Assembly: GCA_903813345.2 (NCBI GenBank)
Contig: CAIIXF020000012.1
Span: forward strand, 30,018,184 to 30,082,183
Length of the DNA: 64,000 nt
Source: Owenia fusiformis
Lineage: Eukaryota; Annelida; Polychaeta; Sabellida; Oweniidae
Direction: 5' to 3'
This document shows positions 35,241 to 46,745 of this stretch, piece by piece. The notes under the pieces were generated by a model that was not told the DNA's origin, did not search any database, and saw only the letters and a list, made by a program, of their open reading frames with translations. The stretch's first letter is position 1. Each line of letters begins with the position of its first letter. The position numbers and the translations under genes are program-made.

Positions 35241-35639
35241 TACACACACATTAAGAATATTCAATTTATAACATAATCGAATCCAATCGTAACGTCCGCA
35301 AATTCTTCCGATACTTATTAATTAAATTGATTATTGAAAACATATATTTCATATGATTACCTCAAAAAGTAAAAAACACAAAGTTTCTTACTTCACTTTA
35401 CAATATTTGCATTTGGAAACATAAAATAATGATATTAGTTGAAGTTTTGTTTTTTTCTTTTATGCTTGGGTCATATTTGCTCCGAATCGTCGGCGCCCAG
35501 CCGATTAAGTACTTTTTTCAAAAGTGAATACAATTTTGAACCCTTATCATTTAATTTGCCTATTGCCTAATTTCAGCCAGGTTCGGAAAATTAAATGTCG
35601 GAAATATTATCTACATAATGCAGGACGCTAAATGAGAAC
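35241..35639. other. no gene; short repeat relic
   Basis: 35465-35540 has TCATATTTGCTCCGAATCGT..GAATACAATTTTGAACCC, related to the 21412 micro-MITE and to ~11490-11530. Otherwise it is featureless. Confidence 0.5.
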
Positions 35640-35980
35640 TATCGTATCACATCACCTTACCGAGGTCCCACTCATTTTGGATGATGGTATAAGGATGCAA
35701 AGGACCCACACATAGTGTGCTGAAGTCGAATACAGAAATGCAAAAGAGAATGCTTCGAGGCTCGTGAAACCTCTTTTGTCTGCTAACGTAATAAGCAAGA
35801 GAAGATTAGCGGAGATCCATACTACTATGATTCCACTCAGCGCTATAACGATGATCAATGCGCTCCTCAAACGTCACAGCCGCAGCGGATCGGACTTCCG
35901 TAATGTTCCATGATTCGTCAGTTGTTACATTGGTGGTAAATATGGCGATGGTGGGATAATTGCTTATAGCGTTCTGAATA
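35640..35980 (-). pseudogene. 7TM-receptor pseudogene fragment (N-terminus to TM2)
   Basis: Nucleotide text such as GAGGTCCCACTCATTTTGGA, AAGTCGAATACAGAAATGCA and AACGTCACAGCCGC matches the intact receptor at ~43225-43570 through scattered changes. The frame is broken and only the part equivalent to residues ~70-190 remains. A foldback element (35984-36089) sits immediately at its 5' break. Confidence 0.85.
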
Positions 35981-35983
35981 AAC

Positions 35984-36089
35984 CTAAGTTCACACTAACG
36001 GCGCTTTGATGGCACTTTAAAGCGCTGTGCGAAGCGGCTTTGCACGCCGCTTTTAAGCGCCATCAAAGCGCCGTTGGTGTGAACTTAGC
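35984..36089. mobile_element. 106-bp foldback element
   Basis: CTAAGTTCACACTAACGGCG..CTTTGATGGC is mirrored by GCCATCAAAGCGCCGTTGGT..GTGAACTTAG. The inner GCGGCTTTGCACGCCGC also pairs, so the whole element can fold. Confidence 0.88.
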
Positions 36090-36175
36090 TTTAACGAAAG
36101 GCGTTTAGCGTGTTGTTTGCACTTCTTTCTGAAGGTATCAGTAAAATCTAAAAGCTCTTTGGGCGATGTCATCTA

Positions 36176-36618
36176 CACTGGTGGTCCACTCGATTACGCT
36201 GGTTACCAAAACGGTTCGTTTTGGTAACAAAATGTCGGAACATCGAAGGTACGATTTTTCTTTTTTCCTTATTTCACACGTTGTAGGCAGAATTCCCACG
36301 ACATTTTTAACACAAAAGTGTATCCGTATCATATGCTTAAGAAAATGTACATATTTGCGAACAAATAGTTCAGAAGACAACAGAATCGTCGATTTAATTA
36401 CTCACTTAAGTTACATAAACGGTTTTTCGAAAAACGGTTAAGATCTGCACTTTTAACCCAAACCGTTTATGTAACTTAAGTGACAAATTAAATCGACGAT
36501 TCTGTTGTCTTCTGAGCTATTTTTTCTGCCTACAACGCGTGATACCTTCGACGTTCCGACATTTTGTTACCAAAACGGTTCGTTTTGGTAACCAGCGTAG
36601 TCGAGTGGATCACCAGTG
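36176..36618. mobile_element. 443-bp foldback element with 5-bp TSD
   Basis: The outer arms share CACTGGTGGTCCACTCGATT, GGTTACCAAAACGGTTCG and AACATCGAAGGTA. The inner arms share CAGAATCGTCGATTTAAT and ACTTAAGTTACATAAACGGT. ATCTA lies directly outside both ends (36171-36175 and 36619-36623). Two overlapping open frames here are by-products. Confidence 0.9.
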
Positions 36619-36623
36619 ATCTA

Positions 36624-37493
36624 TGGTCCAAATAACAGATCGATTGTTGCCCGAGATCAAGTAGAGTCGCACAGATAGACGTCCATGTTACTTCTGGTAG
36701 TTTCTAAAATCAACTATAATGCATGATTGATTACTAATCTAAATGTTTGTACATTTTCTGTGTACATTGCTAAAGTTTATTTGGTATACAATACGACAAT
36801 ACTCAATAATCAGAGTGTAAAAACGCTCTGAAAGAAAAATTATTATCTCCTTCCAAATTAAAATATATATACAAATAGATATACAATTATTACAGATGTG
36901 TTTTTAATTGCACTACTTAATTATCAAAAAGAGGTACATAGCTAGAGATATATTTGAGTAAACCTGACCTATTTCCGAATATCTACTCTCATCGGGTGTT
37001 TTTAATACGTGCAAAATGTCCCTCTTTCAATGTGTTCCTAAGACCTTTATTCAGTTATATGTTACAGGTGGCTATAAGTGAACTGTTAACGAGTTCATAA
37101 GATCTCTGTATCAATTAGTGTCGATACGTACCTGCTCATCAAGGTAAGGATATAGTACCCCTTGAGGAAGATATAACGGAAGCTAATTGATGAAATCTAA
37201 TAATAAACTGAATCTTGACCTGTAATATGACAATTAATGATATTCCACGAGTCATATTTACATAATATCGTTCGATTTTGTGTTAATAATGTCATCCACG
37301 AGAAGCGTAAATCAAAATATCAATATTTAGGAGCGATCAAATATATATCAGATACGAGTTTGTGATTTAATTGGATGGTGACCTATAATATGTAATATGT
37401 ATGCCAATCAATGCAAATGAATGAGAATATTTTGTAGCATATATATTTGAGCTGAAATGAAATGAAAGGATGACATTGCAACACTTTAATACA
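36624..37493. other. no gene seen
   Basis: AT-rich sequence, no supported feature. Confidence 0.45.
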
Positions 37494-37752
37494 GGGTGGT
37501 CACAAAACGGAAACCCTACATTTTCTTTATATCTTTGTCATTTTAGAATATATATTTGTACATCGTTCAATTTCCTACCAGCCTACCATATTTCATGACC
37601 CCCACTCTTATAGTCACAATGCTGCTGTTACACTTTCTGTTAATATTCTTTCTTCATTATGGTATCACATTGTCCAAATTGAATGTTGACTCCTTACGCC
37701 GTAAAATTACGTCCAAAATGACCCATTGTGCGTCCAAATGAACGCGTCCACC
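37494..37752. mobile_element. possible mariner-like MITE
   Basis: ACAGGGTGGTCACAAAACGG on the left and GCGTCCACCCTAATA on the right form short imperfect inverted ends with TA flanks. The small open frame inside shows no family likeness. Confidence 0.4.
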
Positions 37753-39835
37753 CTAATATAAGCACACAAGTCTAATAAACGTGCTTGGACACTCAACTCT
37801 CTTTTGTAAGGAACCCATTGAGACGACTGAGAAATCAATGTCAATGGTTATTTAGAAATCAATTAAGATCAGTATAACAGATGAGATTTATTACAAAGCT
37901 ATTCGCCAGTGGCAACATTTTAAGCTAATGGATCTATATTTTCCAAAACAGAAACAGAAATCACGGTACTGAAGTAAAGACTAATTATGGGATTCTCTTG
38001 AAATCTAAAGAAATGTTAATTATCGTGTCAGTCTAATCAAGCGCCCGGGAATATGTTTCTGAGCTTTTGTCTATTTTGAAAATAGAAGATTTTAGTTTCC
38101 ATGTACTCTTCAATTGTATGTTCAAAATTTGACAAATATCCAAACTAAATTACATATCAGTAACCTCATGAAGAAAACTATGTATCATGTATAGCTGTTT
38201 CCTGTTAATTTTATTTTACCCTTAGAAAATCATTTTGGATGGATCTCGAATTCCAAGGTCCAACCAAGTCAATCAAATACCTAAGAAGCAGTTTTCGTTC
38301 GTATCGTTTATTTCTTAAACTAATAGATTTTTTATTGATTACAATATTTATCGTGGCTACAGGCTCAAACAAGGGCGTTACAATACCCGGGAATTTATCG
38401 GTTCGTGCAGTACTTGTTTGTGATAGCGCCCTCTGTAGGTCACTGTGCTTATAGCCTACAGTAATACGGGGTAGGATATCGGGAATTCAGTCAGTTTCCA
38501 TCCGTCAATTACGCTATGAATTGTAGCAAGTGTGACCACTTTATCCACTTAAACAATTTGATAATTGATTAAATCTTTAAACAAAATCGATAAACACGTT
38601 ATACACTTCCTATCTCCTTAGAAATTAGCATGTATTTATGGATTGTGTTTTCGAACAAGGCTCGACCCAGACCAATAGGGAAATCCTTATGCTAATTAGT
38701 ATGACGTCATATTTTCCTGGGGAATCCTAGATTTCAAAGTCTCAGTCTGTTATTGTGTCAAATGTAAACGCTCTTTTGCAGACAGAAAATTGACAGATTA
38801 GCTTTTAACTTTCAGCTTTGATGTTTAAATATTCTGTATTTCTACCGGACTTCTTGCTGAATATCATATAATGTTATAACTTGATTTGGACCGTTGCCTG
38901 AATGATCATTCTGAAATTTTGATTGTGATTCATGATTGATTGGCAAGAAAAATAATTCCTATTGTTTTCCAGCGAAGTCAAAATGTTACAGCATGAGTTA
39001 TAATGTCGAGTTTGCATCATGTCAAATTCTGCTAGTGATTAGAAGTCCATGCGGCACAAGCATACACATAAGAGTCAAACACACCCAGGCTCCAGGCCGT
39101 GGATGGAAATATAAAACTATTTAAGGCACAAACTGGTATTTTATAGACCGATATGTAGTGTCTGCCATGTATTGAAGGTTAACCAATCTGCATTATTAAT
39201 GTTACTTCTATCAATACATGGTTGTGCAATGGAAAAGCAATGGCACAATCAAAAATGTGCATATCAATCGTGAATATCTCTCGGTTCAAAGCTTATTTCC
39301 AACAGAATCGTGTCAAAATATGTGTCTGAGTAACAGTTATACATTATAAGATCGCAAACTCTTACCAATTATCTGCCGAATGGCTCATTTTCAACGAAAT
39401 GTCCTTAAGACAACAGCCCTGGGTCGCGCCTGAGACCAAAAACTATTTCAAATAGCCCTCCCCTAATTATATTGGATAATCACATTTATGCATGCGCGCG
39501 CAGTTCATCCACTGAACGAAACGCCACTTCCCGCTGAAATCACCGGGTATTGATCTTTCCCTTGGCTCAAAGAGCATCAATATACGTGTGCGTTTTTTAA
39601 TAATCATGAAAATCGTGAAAGATATAAAACAAACAATATGTATATAAATAAACGATCTCATACACATTATGATAGTCGACGCCCAGATGGACACAACAAG
39701 TATCCAAAACATTTCAACATCAAGCAATTGGTTGATGTAAAAACACTTGGTTTGGATCAACTTCAAGCAATCTGATTGATTGATGCATGAACACCTGGTT
39801 TTGGATCAACTTCAAGCAATCTTTTCTTATTTTCT
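37753..39835. other. no gene seen
   Basis: No convincing exon. A CATGCGCGCGCAG NRF1-like word lies at ~39490. TTTGGATCAACTTCAAGCAA is duplicated at ~39751 and ~39800, just before the minisatellite. Confidence 0.4.
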
Positions 39836-40450
39836 ATCACCTTCAAGAGGATATAGTCATATTTCCTCAAACACTCAAGGTATAAGTGTTATATTTCCTC
39901 TCACATACAAGAGGTTGGAGTCACCTGTCCTCTCATTTCAAGAGGTTATAATCATATTTCCTCTCACATTGAAGAGGTTAGAGTCATATGTCCTCTCACA
40001 TTCAAGAGGTTAGAGTCATATGTCCTCTAACATTCAAGAGGTTAGAGTCATATGTCCTCTCACATTCAAGAGGTTGGAGTCATATGTCCTCTCACATTCA
40101 AGAGGTTGGAGTCATATGTCCTCTCACATTCAAGAGGTTGGAGTCATATGTCCTCTCACATTCAAGAGGTTGGAGTCATATGTCCTCTCACATTCAAGAG
40201 GTTAGAGTCATATGTCCTCTCACATTCAAGAGGTTGGAGTCATATGTCCTCTCACATTCAAGAGGTTAGAGTCATATGTCCTCTCACATTCAAGAGGTTG
40301 GAGTCATATGTCCTCTCACATTCAAGAGGTTGGAGTCATATGTCCTCTAACATTCAAGAGGTTAGAGTCATATGTCCTCTCACATTCAAGAGGTTGGAGT
40401 CATCTCTCCTTTCACATACGAGAGTCATATTTCCTCTTAGGCTCAAAAGT
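39836..40450 (+). repeat. 32-bp minisatellite
   Basis: About 18 units of TCCTCTCACATTCAAGAGGT followed by TGGAGTCATATG. Each unit contains CCTCT..AGAGG, a small inverted repeat. The central copies are nearly identical and the edges degenerate. Frames opened by it (GWSHMSSHIQEV) are not taken as genes. It is downstream of the 7TM receptor. Confidence 0.95.
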
Positions 40451-41279
40451 TATATATATCAGCATGTCCCACGAATACTGGAAAATTCTCAATTACAGAA
40501 ACATGTACTTAAGATTGGGAAGCTTGAAAAATAAAAAAAATCAGAAAAACTGGCTTATATCATCGGTTGGAATTTTATGCACGAATCCTGACAGAACGAA
40601 CAAACTGTTTGATTTCATTTAGTTTTAGACAAATTCATACACAGAATGAACTGCAAACCTTACCCTAAAAGCCTTTCTACTTTCCGTGATAATTGATTCT
40701 CAGGAAAAAGAAGTAATCAAATCTCGCTCCACATAATGGTAGGAACCCCTACAACCCCTAGATATCCCCAAGATAATTTACAACATTTTGAAATGTTATT
40801 TACTTGCGTTACAACTGGCTATAAATTCATAATCAAAAGATTTATACTCGTATCGTGCTCACTTCTTGTGTGTTAGGTTTTGGTTGTTATAAGACTAAAA
40901 CTGGCGATTCGTAACTGAAGCGAAAAAAGGCAGCAGTGTATTTTGAATTTTGAATCACGGCGCCATCCTTCAGGATCGAACCTATTCACTCACGATAGGC
41001 GGGGCTAGGATCAAATTCAAAATTTTGAGCAACATTTCGGGTTTAGTTTATTTGGACCAATAAAGCCAACTCGAAGTGAGAATGTTGTCCTTGATGTGCC
41101 ATTTACATGTTTTAGGCATGCCAGGAGAATTGTGTACCCAAAGGAAGGCAAAAAATTTGAATTTACCCTATTTTTCAAAAATTCTTTCGGCACTAATAAA
41201 TATAAGGTTGATGATTCTGTCCACTGTGGTATGTTCTCATGCTAAAAAGTTGTGTGCATTCAGTCTCTGACATTTACGG
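40451..41279. other. no gene seen between two arrays
   Basis: No supported exon or repeat. Confidence 0.45.
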
Positions 41280-42429
41280 ACCACAAGTAAGTCACATGAG
41301 TCACAGTTTCTCTGACATTCAATATTCTGGCCTCAAATACCAAAGATTAAAATCATGTATCCCCTCATATCTAAGTTGTACAGCCCCAAAGTACGAGAAG
41401 TAACTCATAGTTTCTCTAAGATCAAAGACCGTACTGGTCTCAGATACGAGAACTAAGTCATAGTTCCTCTCATATCTTAGAATTCACAGTCCTCAAATAC
41501 AGAAGGTGGATATCATATATCCCCTTATATCCAAGTTTTACGAGAAGTAACTCATAGTTCCTCTAATATACGAGAATTTACTGGCCTCAAATAATAGAAC
41601 TAAGTCATAATTTCTCTCATATCCCCTAATTCACAGTCCTCAAATACAAAAGGTGGATATCATATATCCCCTTATATCCAAGTTTTACTAGAAGTAACTC
41701 ATAGTTCCTCTAATATACGAGAATGCACTGGCCTCAAATACTAGAGCTAAGTCATAGTTTCTCTCATATCCCCTAATTCACAGTCCTCAAATACAAAAGG
41801 TGGATATCATATATCCCCTTTTATCCAAGTTTTATGAGAAGTAACTCATAGTTTCTCTAATATCCAAGAATGTACCGGCCTCAAATACGAGAACCAAGTC
41901 ATAATTTCTCTCATAACCTCTAATTCACAGTCCTAAATTAATAAAAGGTGGATAACGTATATCACCATATATCCAAGTTTTACTAGAAGTAACTCATAGT
42001 TCCTCTAATATACGAGAATGTACTGGCCTCAAACACGAGACCTTAGTCATAATTTCTCTCAGGTCTCATATCAAATTAAAGAAGTCAATATCATATCCCC
42101 TCACATCCACGTTCTACAGATCTAAAATACGAGAAGCAACTCCTAGTTTCTCTATTATACGAGAATGTACTGGCCTCAAATACCAGAACTAAGTCATAAT
42201 TTCTCTTATATCCCCTAATTCACTGTCCTCAAATACAAAAGGTGGATATTTTATTTCCCCTTATATCCAAGTTTTACGAGAAGTAACTCATAGTTCCTCT
42301 ATTATACGAGAATGTACTGGCCTTAAATACGAGAACTAAGTCATAATTTCTCTCATATCCTCTTATTCACAGTCCTCAAATACAAGAGGTTCATATCATA
42401 CATCCCCTCATGTCAAAGATTCGCAGTCC
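41280..42429 (+). repeat. 147-bp-period tandem array ending at the receptor stop codon
   Basis: The anchor TAACTCATAGTTCCTCTAAT and its variants start at 41401, 41548, 41695, 41842, 41990, 42137 and 42284, i.e. spacings of 147-148 bp. Each unit contains sub-blocks resembling the ~32-bp satellite (TCATATCCCCTAATTCACAG, AGGTGGATATCATATATCCC). The array runs into the receptor's last codons at 42430. Confidence 0.9.
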
Positions 42430-43749
42430 CTACATCCAAGAGTTCACGTATGATTCTACTCCAGTGACCTTGTCGGACAACATACTAGAACTGGAGTAGG
42501 TAACTTTTGCCACCGTCGTTGGCATGCTTTTCTGGTGTTTCGAGATTTGTTGTTGAGCTGATGAAAAAGACGAATGAGTCATTAGTGGAGTTCCGGTCAA
42601 CATACGGCGCAGGCCCTCGTTAATATCCGACATCGAGATGAGACAAATAAGAGGATTCACGACAACATGGCTATGAAAGATTATGAGCAAGATACGGATG
42701 GCCCAAGTGGGGATAGTGCTTAAATAGGGATCGGCAAGAGTATAGATGGTGAAGGGGAGATAGCAGATCGTGAATGCTATGAATAAGACGCCCATTCTTT
42801 TACACGCTTTCACAAACTGACGCTTCATGATTTCATTCTCAAATATATTCTGCCGTTTTCCAATGATAACGAGAACTCTCGAATATGCAAAAATACAAAT
42901 TACATAGGGAACTATTGAACAGATCGTAAAATGGATATAAATCTGCGTTTCAATATGTTGAACGATATCAGCGGTCCATGCACTGACACAAAGACCTAAC
43001 ATAGGGGCATAATCAGCATGGACGTAGTCTATTACATGAGGGAGAACAACCACAAGGCCAACTAACACAATATTAACCAAAAGACTGATGATAACAGCAC
43101 GAGAGCTACTGAGAACGTGAGCGAGGTTTGATCTAAACTTGGACTTGAGATAGCAATTAACAGCCACCAATGCATGGGTCATTAAGGTTAAGGATATACA
43201 AGACGCTTGAATGAGAGCAACCGTATCACATAACTCTTTACCAAGGTCCCACTTATTTTTCATAATGGAATAAGGGTACAGAGGACTCACACAGAGTGTG
43301 CAAAAGTCGAATACAGAAATTGAGCACAACATTATATGTAAGGGCTTGCGGAACCTCTTGTTGTATACTAAAGTCAAAAACAAGAGAAGGTTAGCGGGGA
43401 TTCCTACGATACTAATAAGTGCCGTAAAGACGGCCTCGATGATGCGTTCCTCGAACGTCACAGCCGCCACTGCGAGCATAACTTCCGTAATGTCCATAAA
43501 TCCATCTGTTGTTACACTGGTGGTAAATACAGCGGTACTCGGATCATTTCTTGCTGAAGCATTCTGCCTAAGTGTGGTATTAAAGGCATCTTGCATTTGG
43601 TCGGTAGTAGCCATGTCGCCTGCAAGTACGTTGCTCTGTAAGAGTACACCGGGCAATGTGGTCTGCTCCTGGGTGACTACAGAGAATTGCACGGTAGTCA
43701 TAGTTGCACAAGAGCTGTTAGAGCCGCATATAATCGAGTTATTGGTCAT
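42430..43749 (-). CDS. orphan rhodopsin-class (class A) 7TM receptor, single coding exon
   Basis: It is read from ATG at 43747-43749 (MTNNSIICGSNSS), because the minus strand just upstream reads TTTTACCATTTACAG, a good acceptor. An in-frame upstream ATG at 43776 would add nine residues. Numbering from that ATG: four N-glycosylation sites before residue 75; TM1 ~114-137 (GIPANLLLF); TM2 ~147-170 with Asp157; W176 and C183; TM3 ~186-209; TM4 ~227-247; C263; TM5 ~279-303; TM6 ~326-347; TM7 ~359-380. Signature motifs are altered: DRY is NCY, CWxP is CYLP, NPxxY is NPLIC. Ligand and coupling are unknown. Two damaged relatives lie at 35640-35980 and 57099-57730. The last codons (NSWM-stop) fall in satellite-like text. 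Confidence 0.85.
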   Translation of the reverse strand: MTNNSIICGSNSSCATMTTVQFSVVTQEQTTLPGVLLQSNVLAGDMATTDQMQDAFNTTLRQNASARNDPSTAVFTTSVTTDGFMDITEVMLAVAAVTFEERIIEAVFTALISIVGIPANLLLFLTLVYNKRFRKPLHIMLCSISVFDFCTLCVSPLYPYSIMKNKWDLGKELCDTVALIQASCISLTLMTHALVAVNCYLKSKFRSNLAHVLSSSRAVIISLLVNIVLVGLVVVLPHVIDYVHADYAPMLGLCVSAWTADIVQHIETQIYIHFTICSIVPYVICIFAYSRVLVIIGKRQNIFENEIMKRQFVKACKRMGVLFIAFTICYLPFTIYTLADPYLSTIPTWAIRILLIIFHSHVVVNPLICLISMSDINEGLRRMLTGTPLMTHSSFSSAQQQISKHQKSMPTTVAKVTYSSSSMLSDKVTGVESYVNSWM

Positions 43750-43764
43750 CTTGCTGTAAATGGT
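43750..43764 (-). other. probable splice acceptor of a 5' UTR intron
   Basis: On the minus strand the pyrimidine-rich TTTTACCATTTACAG precedes CAAG and the ATG of the receptor. The upstream exon was not identified. Confidence 0.45.
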
Positions 43765-43941
43765 AAAACAAAGCAAAGATTTACAAGTTGAGCAAACAAT
43801 GAAAAGAATGACGGTATTAGTCCTGGGGTTTGAATATGAGAAAGGGGATGTGTCAAAAATATTTTACTCCATAACTCCCTTGATATCCAATCTTGTCCGA
43901 TTGGTGTAAGCCTAGCTTTATGTTGTCAGACCATAATGCCT

Positions 43942-44795
43942 TGACCATTCCTTGGTTGTCACTTAGAACGCGCTGAACGAACATCAATTTAATGGTCATC
44001 TTTTGAATGGTAACAATATAATTTAAAATATATGTACGAGGGGTGATCAATAAGTAATGGACGCTTTTTTACACAGATGCTTTTTATAGACCAATCCCTT
44101 TGATTTTCTTACCAGTGATACATCATTTAATCATCTATCACCTCTGAAGATTTGAAAACAAAACATTGATATTCATGTTGTCAATAATTCCAACCATTCC
44201 TTGGTTGTCACTTAGAACGCACTGAACGAACTATTGCTCATAGCAAGTTAAATAAATGATACAAAATCAAATGGCCAAAAATACTGATATTAACATCTGG
44301 CTTTTACTGCAACTCCCACCTTTGTACTCGGTAATCGGACATGCGCGTAATAAGAGAGTTGTCCCAAAAGTCTCTAAATTTTTGCTCTAACTTTCTTGAA
44401 TATTCTTAAATTCAGCTAAAATTTTATGTTTACAGCAATAGAAGTGTTATCTATTTTTTAGCGTTTCAGCATCATACATTTATGTTAAGTCTTCAAGTGG
44501 TTGCTATAGCAACGCAGCGGTGGGGACGATCTGGGTAGTTTAAAGGAGTGGTATCGATATGGAGAACTTTTTGAACACAGTCATAAAAAAATCTAAAAAT
44601 TTAACACATCATCAATTTAATGGTCATCTTTTGAATGGTAACAATATAATTTAAAATATATATACGAGGGGTGATCAATAAGTAATGGACGCTTTTTTAC
44701 ACAGATGCTTTTTATAGACCAATCCCTTTGATTTTCTTACCAGTGATACATCATTCAATTATCTATCACCTCTGAAGATTTGAAAACAAAACATG
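43942..44795 (+). repeat. direct repeats with mariner-like end
   Basis: A ~180-bp block (TTTAATGGTCATCTTTTGAA..GTACGAGGGGTGATCAATAA..CACCTCTGAAGATTTGAAAA) occurs at 43989-44168 and 44611-44795. TTCCTTGGTTGTCACTTAGA occurs at 43949 and 44194. The TACGAGGGGTGATCAATAAG word looks like a mariner-type terminal repeat. No intact transposase frame is visible. Confidence 0.7.
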
Positions 44796-45189
44796 TAATA
44801 TATTTTCATATATCTTTGTTTCCGTGAAGGATGTATAGGTACCCCGGGACCGACATGACGTCAAACATTCTGAAGCTATTTTAGCTTGTTTAACATGCAA
44901 TGCAGTTGAATGCAGGCTGAACAAAACAAACCATTATGGTCATGAATTACCCCATTTTGTTATGCCATAGTTGATTTTGAATATTTTTTCATCACTATGT
45001 GGTATTCATGCCACATTCATTCCACAGGGACCTCTACATAGGTTCCATCAAGTGCTACATGTACACACTTCCTCATCCTCTTAACTCAAGATTGTGAGAC
45101 AAGAATTGAATCCATTCTCTGACATGGAAGCAATATCATCTATATTGTTATAGAAAATACATCAACCACTTGTTTTCTTCTTGGTATCA

Positions 45190-45545
45190 TGTTTCCAGAG
45201 TGAAATGAAACATCTTTCCGAACCTCATCGGAACAAAACGACATAAACACAACATGTTTAGGTCTCTCAATATTGTAATTGTACAAAGGAAATTTCTTGT
45301 TAATGAAATAAAAGGTTTATCTTGATTTTTATCTATTTTGGGGGGATTTTGTTTTAATTTTTTGAATACTTTTTTAAAATCAACCAAGAATTCCTATGTA
45401 TAATTATAATATTGAGAGGTCTAAAAACATGTTGTATATGCTATTTTGTTCCAACAAGGTTCGGAAAGACATTTATTTCATTCTCAAGAATTTGTAGAAA
45501 GGAGCAAAAAAATTGCACTAAAAAAAGAACAAAAAATTCGCATTA
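45190..45545. repeat. inverted repeat pair
   Basis: CATCTTTCCGAACCTCATCG..AACATGTTTAGGTCTCTCAA (45210-45290) is mirrored by TATTGAGAGGTCTAAAAACA..CAAGGTTCGGAAAGACA (45409-45475), with ~100 bp between. The right side extends into a segment also found inverted at 47100-47195. Confidence 0.75.
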
Positions 45546-46539
45546 AATTATTGTCAATTAGTCAACATTACATAAAATACCGTGTTTTATGCAGAATGTT
45601 TTCAATGATTGGTTTAAGAGAAAAAACTCATTTGAATTGTATAGTCTTTCGACAATTTTACGATTTAGAGTTGGACATTTGTTAATAATCTCGTGAAAAT
45701 AAAGATAAAAATGGCGGAAAATTCAAATATTTAACAATAAAAGGCCATAATCTTCTTTTTCAAACTTGAACATTACATTTTGAGCATTGTCTAAGAACTT
45801 CTTAAATCGGAAGAAAAAATATTTGATTGATAAAATATATTTTCAAACTTCGCATGGTGCCTTTAAACTACATTTCTTCTAGATGATGATTACGTTTTAC
45901 TCACTTTTATTCTACTGCTCCACCGCTCATAAAATACTAAATTTTGCTTCACTATTTTATTCCGTACAATCTAATTACTTCATCCTTCAGTTGACAGTAC
46001 TAATATTTGACTTACTCTTACATATTATTGTATCTATTTTCCTGTGCTACTACACTGGCGAAAGTGACATGTGATAGTCTCCTCTTAGTCTATTATAGGG
46101 TATTCAGTTCAGTAGCGTCCCAGGATTTTTCAAGGGGGTACGCCGTCTATATCTTAAACAATAATCATAGCTTGCACTGGAAGTCTAGCTTCTCCTCTCT
46201 CTCCAGAGAACATAGTTCGTCTTTCCTTCGAGTGTCCTTCTCAGCTCTATGAACGAAATCCCCGGGGATCGGTTCAATAGGGGTCGCCAACCAACGCATC
46301 TTTCTTCGGATCCCCTTGCAGTGTTACCCAAGTGTACGCGTTTCAGTATACCTTTCCGATAGGTCGATAGGATGCTACTTATGACACCATAGTGTGGCAA
46401 ATTTGAAAAGTAATGCTTGATCATATTTGATCGGCTGTTAGATTTTAGATGATTTATCCCACATAGTTCTCAATTATATGTCTGATTCTGTCAAGAGGAT
46501 CGTCTCCCAGGGTTCCAACTCAATATTCTGGCATATATG
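45546..46539. other. no gene assigned
   Basis: Contains TAGCGTCCCAGGATTTTTCA at ~46112, weakly like the end of the 63804 element. A GC-richer stretch at 46190-46380 is of unknown nature. Confidence 0.35.
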
Positions 46540-46745
46540 GAGTCATGTCGTGATAGGGGGGAGCTTTAGTGTACCGAGCCAGATACTAGACTCGAAAGAG
46601 AATGTGCTAAATTCAATGCCCCGTACGGGAATCGAATCCAGGATCTCCCGCTCTCGAGTCAGACGCTCTACCCCTGAGCCATAAGGGCTAGCCACTACAG
46701 CTGAGACTAGGTAGTAGCGACTTGCTATCGAAGGTCATTACAATA
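46540..46745 (-). mobile_element. tRNA-derived SINE-like element
   Basis: On the minus strand GCCCTTATGGCTCAGGGGTA (A-box side) is followed by GGATTCGATTCCCG (B-box side) and GGGGCATTGAATTTAGCACA. The leader before the tRNA part matches the 11879 copy (GTCATTACAAT / GTTACACTAT region, CACTACAGC). The anticodon arm does not pair well, so it is not called a tRNA gene. Confidence 0.75.

Noticed and set aside
34845-35276. Repetitive 143- and 124-codon frames rich in Cys-Pro-Arg
   Set aside because: All three frames of the 22-bp array are open, as expected for a stop-free unit whose length is not a multiple of three.
36138-36441. 80- and 91-codon frames on both strands
   Set aside because: They lie entirely inside the 443-bp foldback element.
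39988-40622. Overlapping long open frames (93-160 codons, repeating GWSHMSSHIQEV)
   Set aside because: Open only because the 32-bp unit has no stop in these frames; no splice or start support.
46619-46690. tRNA gene (anticodon would read CGA)
   Set aside because: The anticodon stem is unpaired and the acceptor stem imperfect; it shares the SINE leader and tail.
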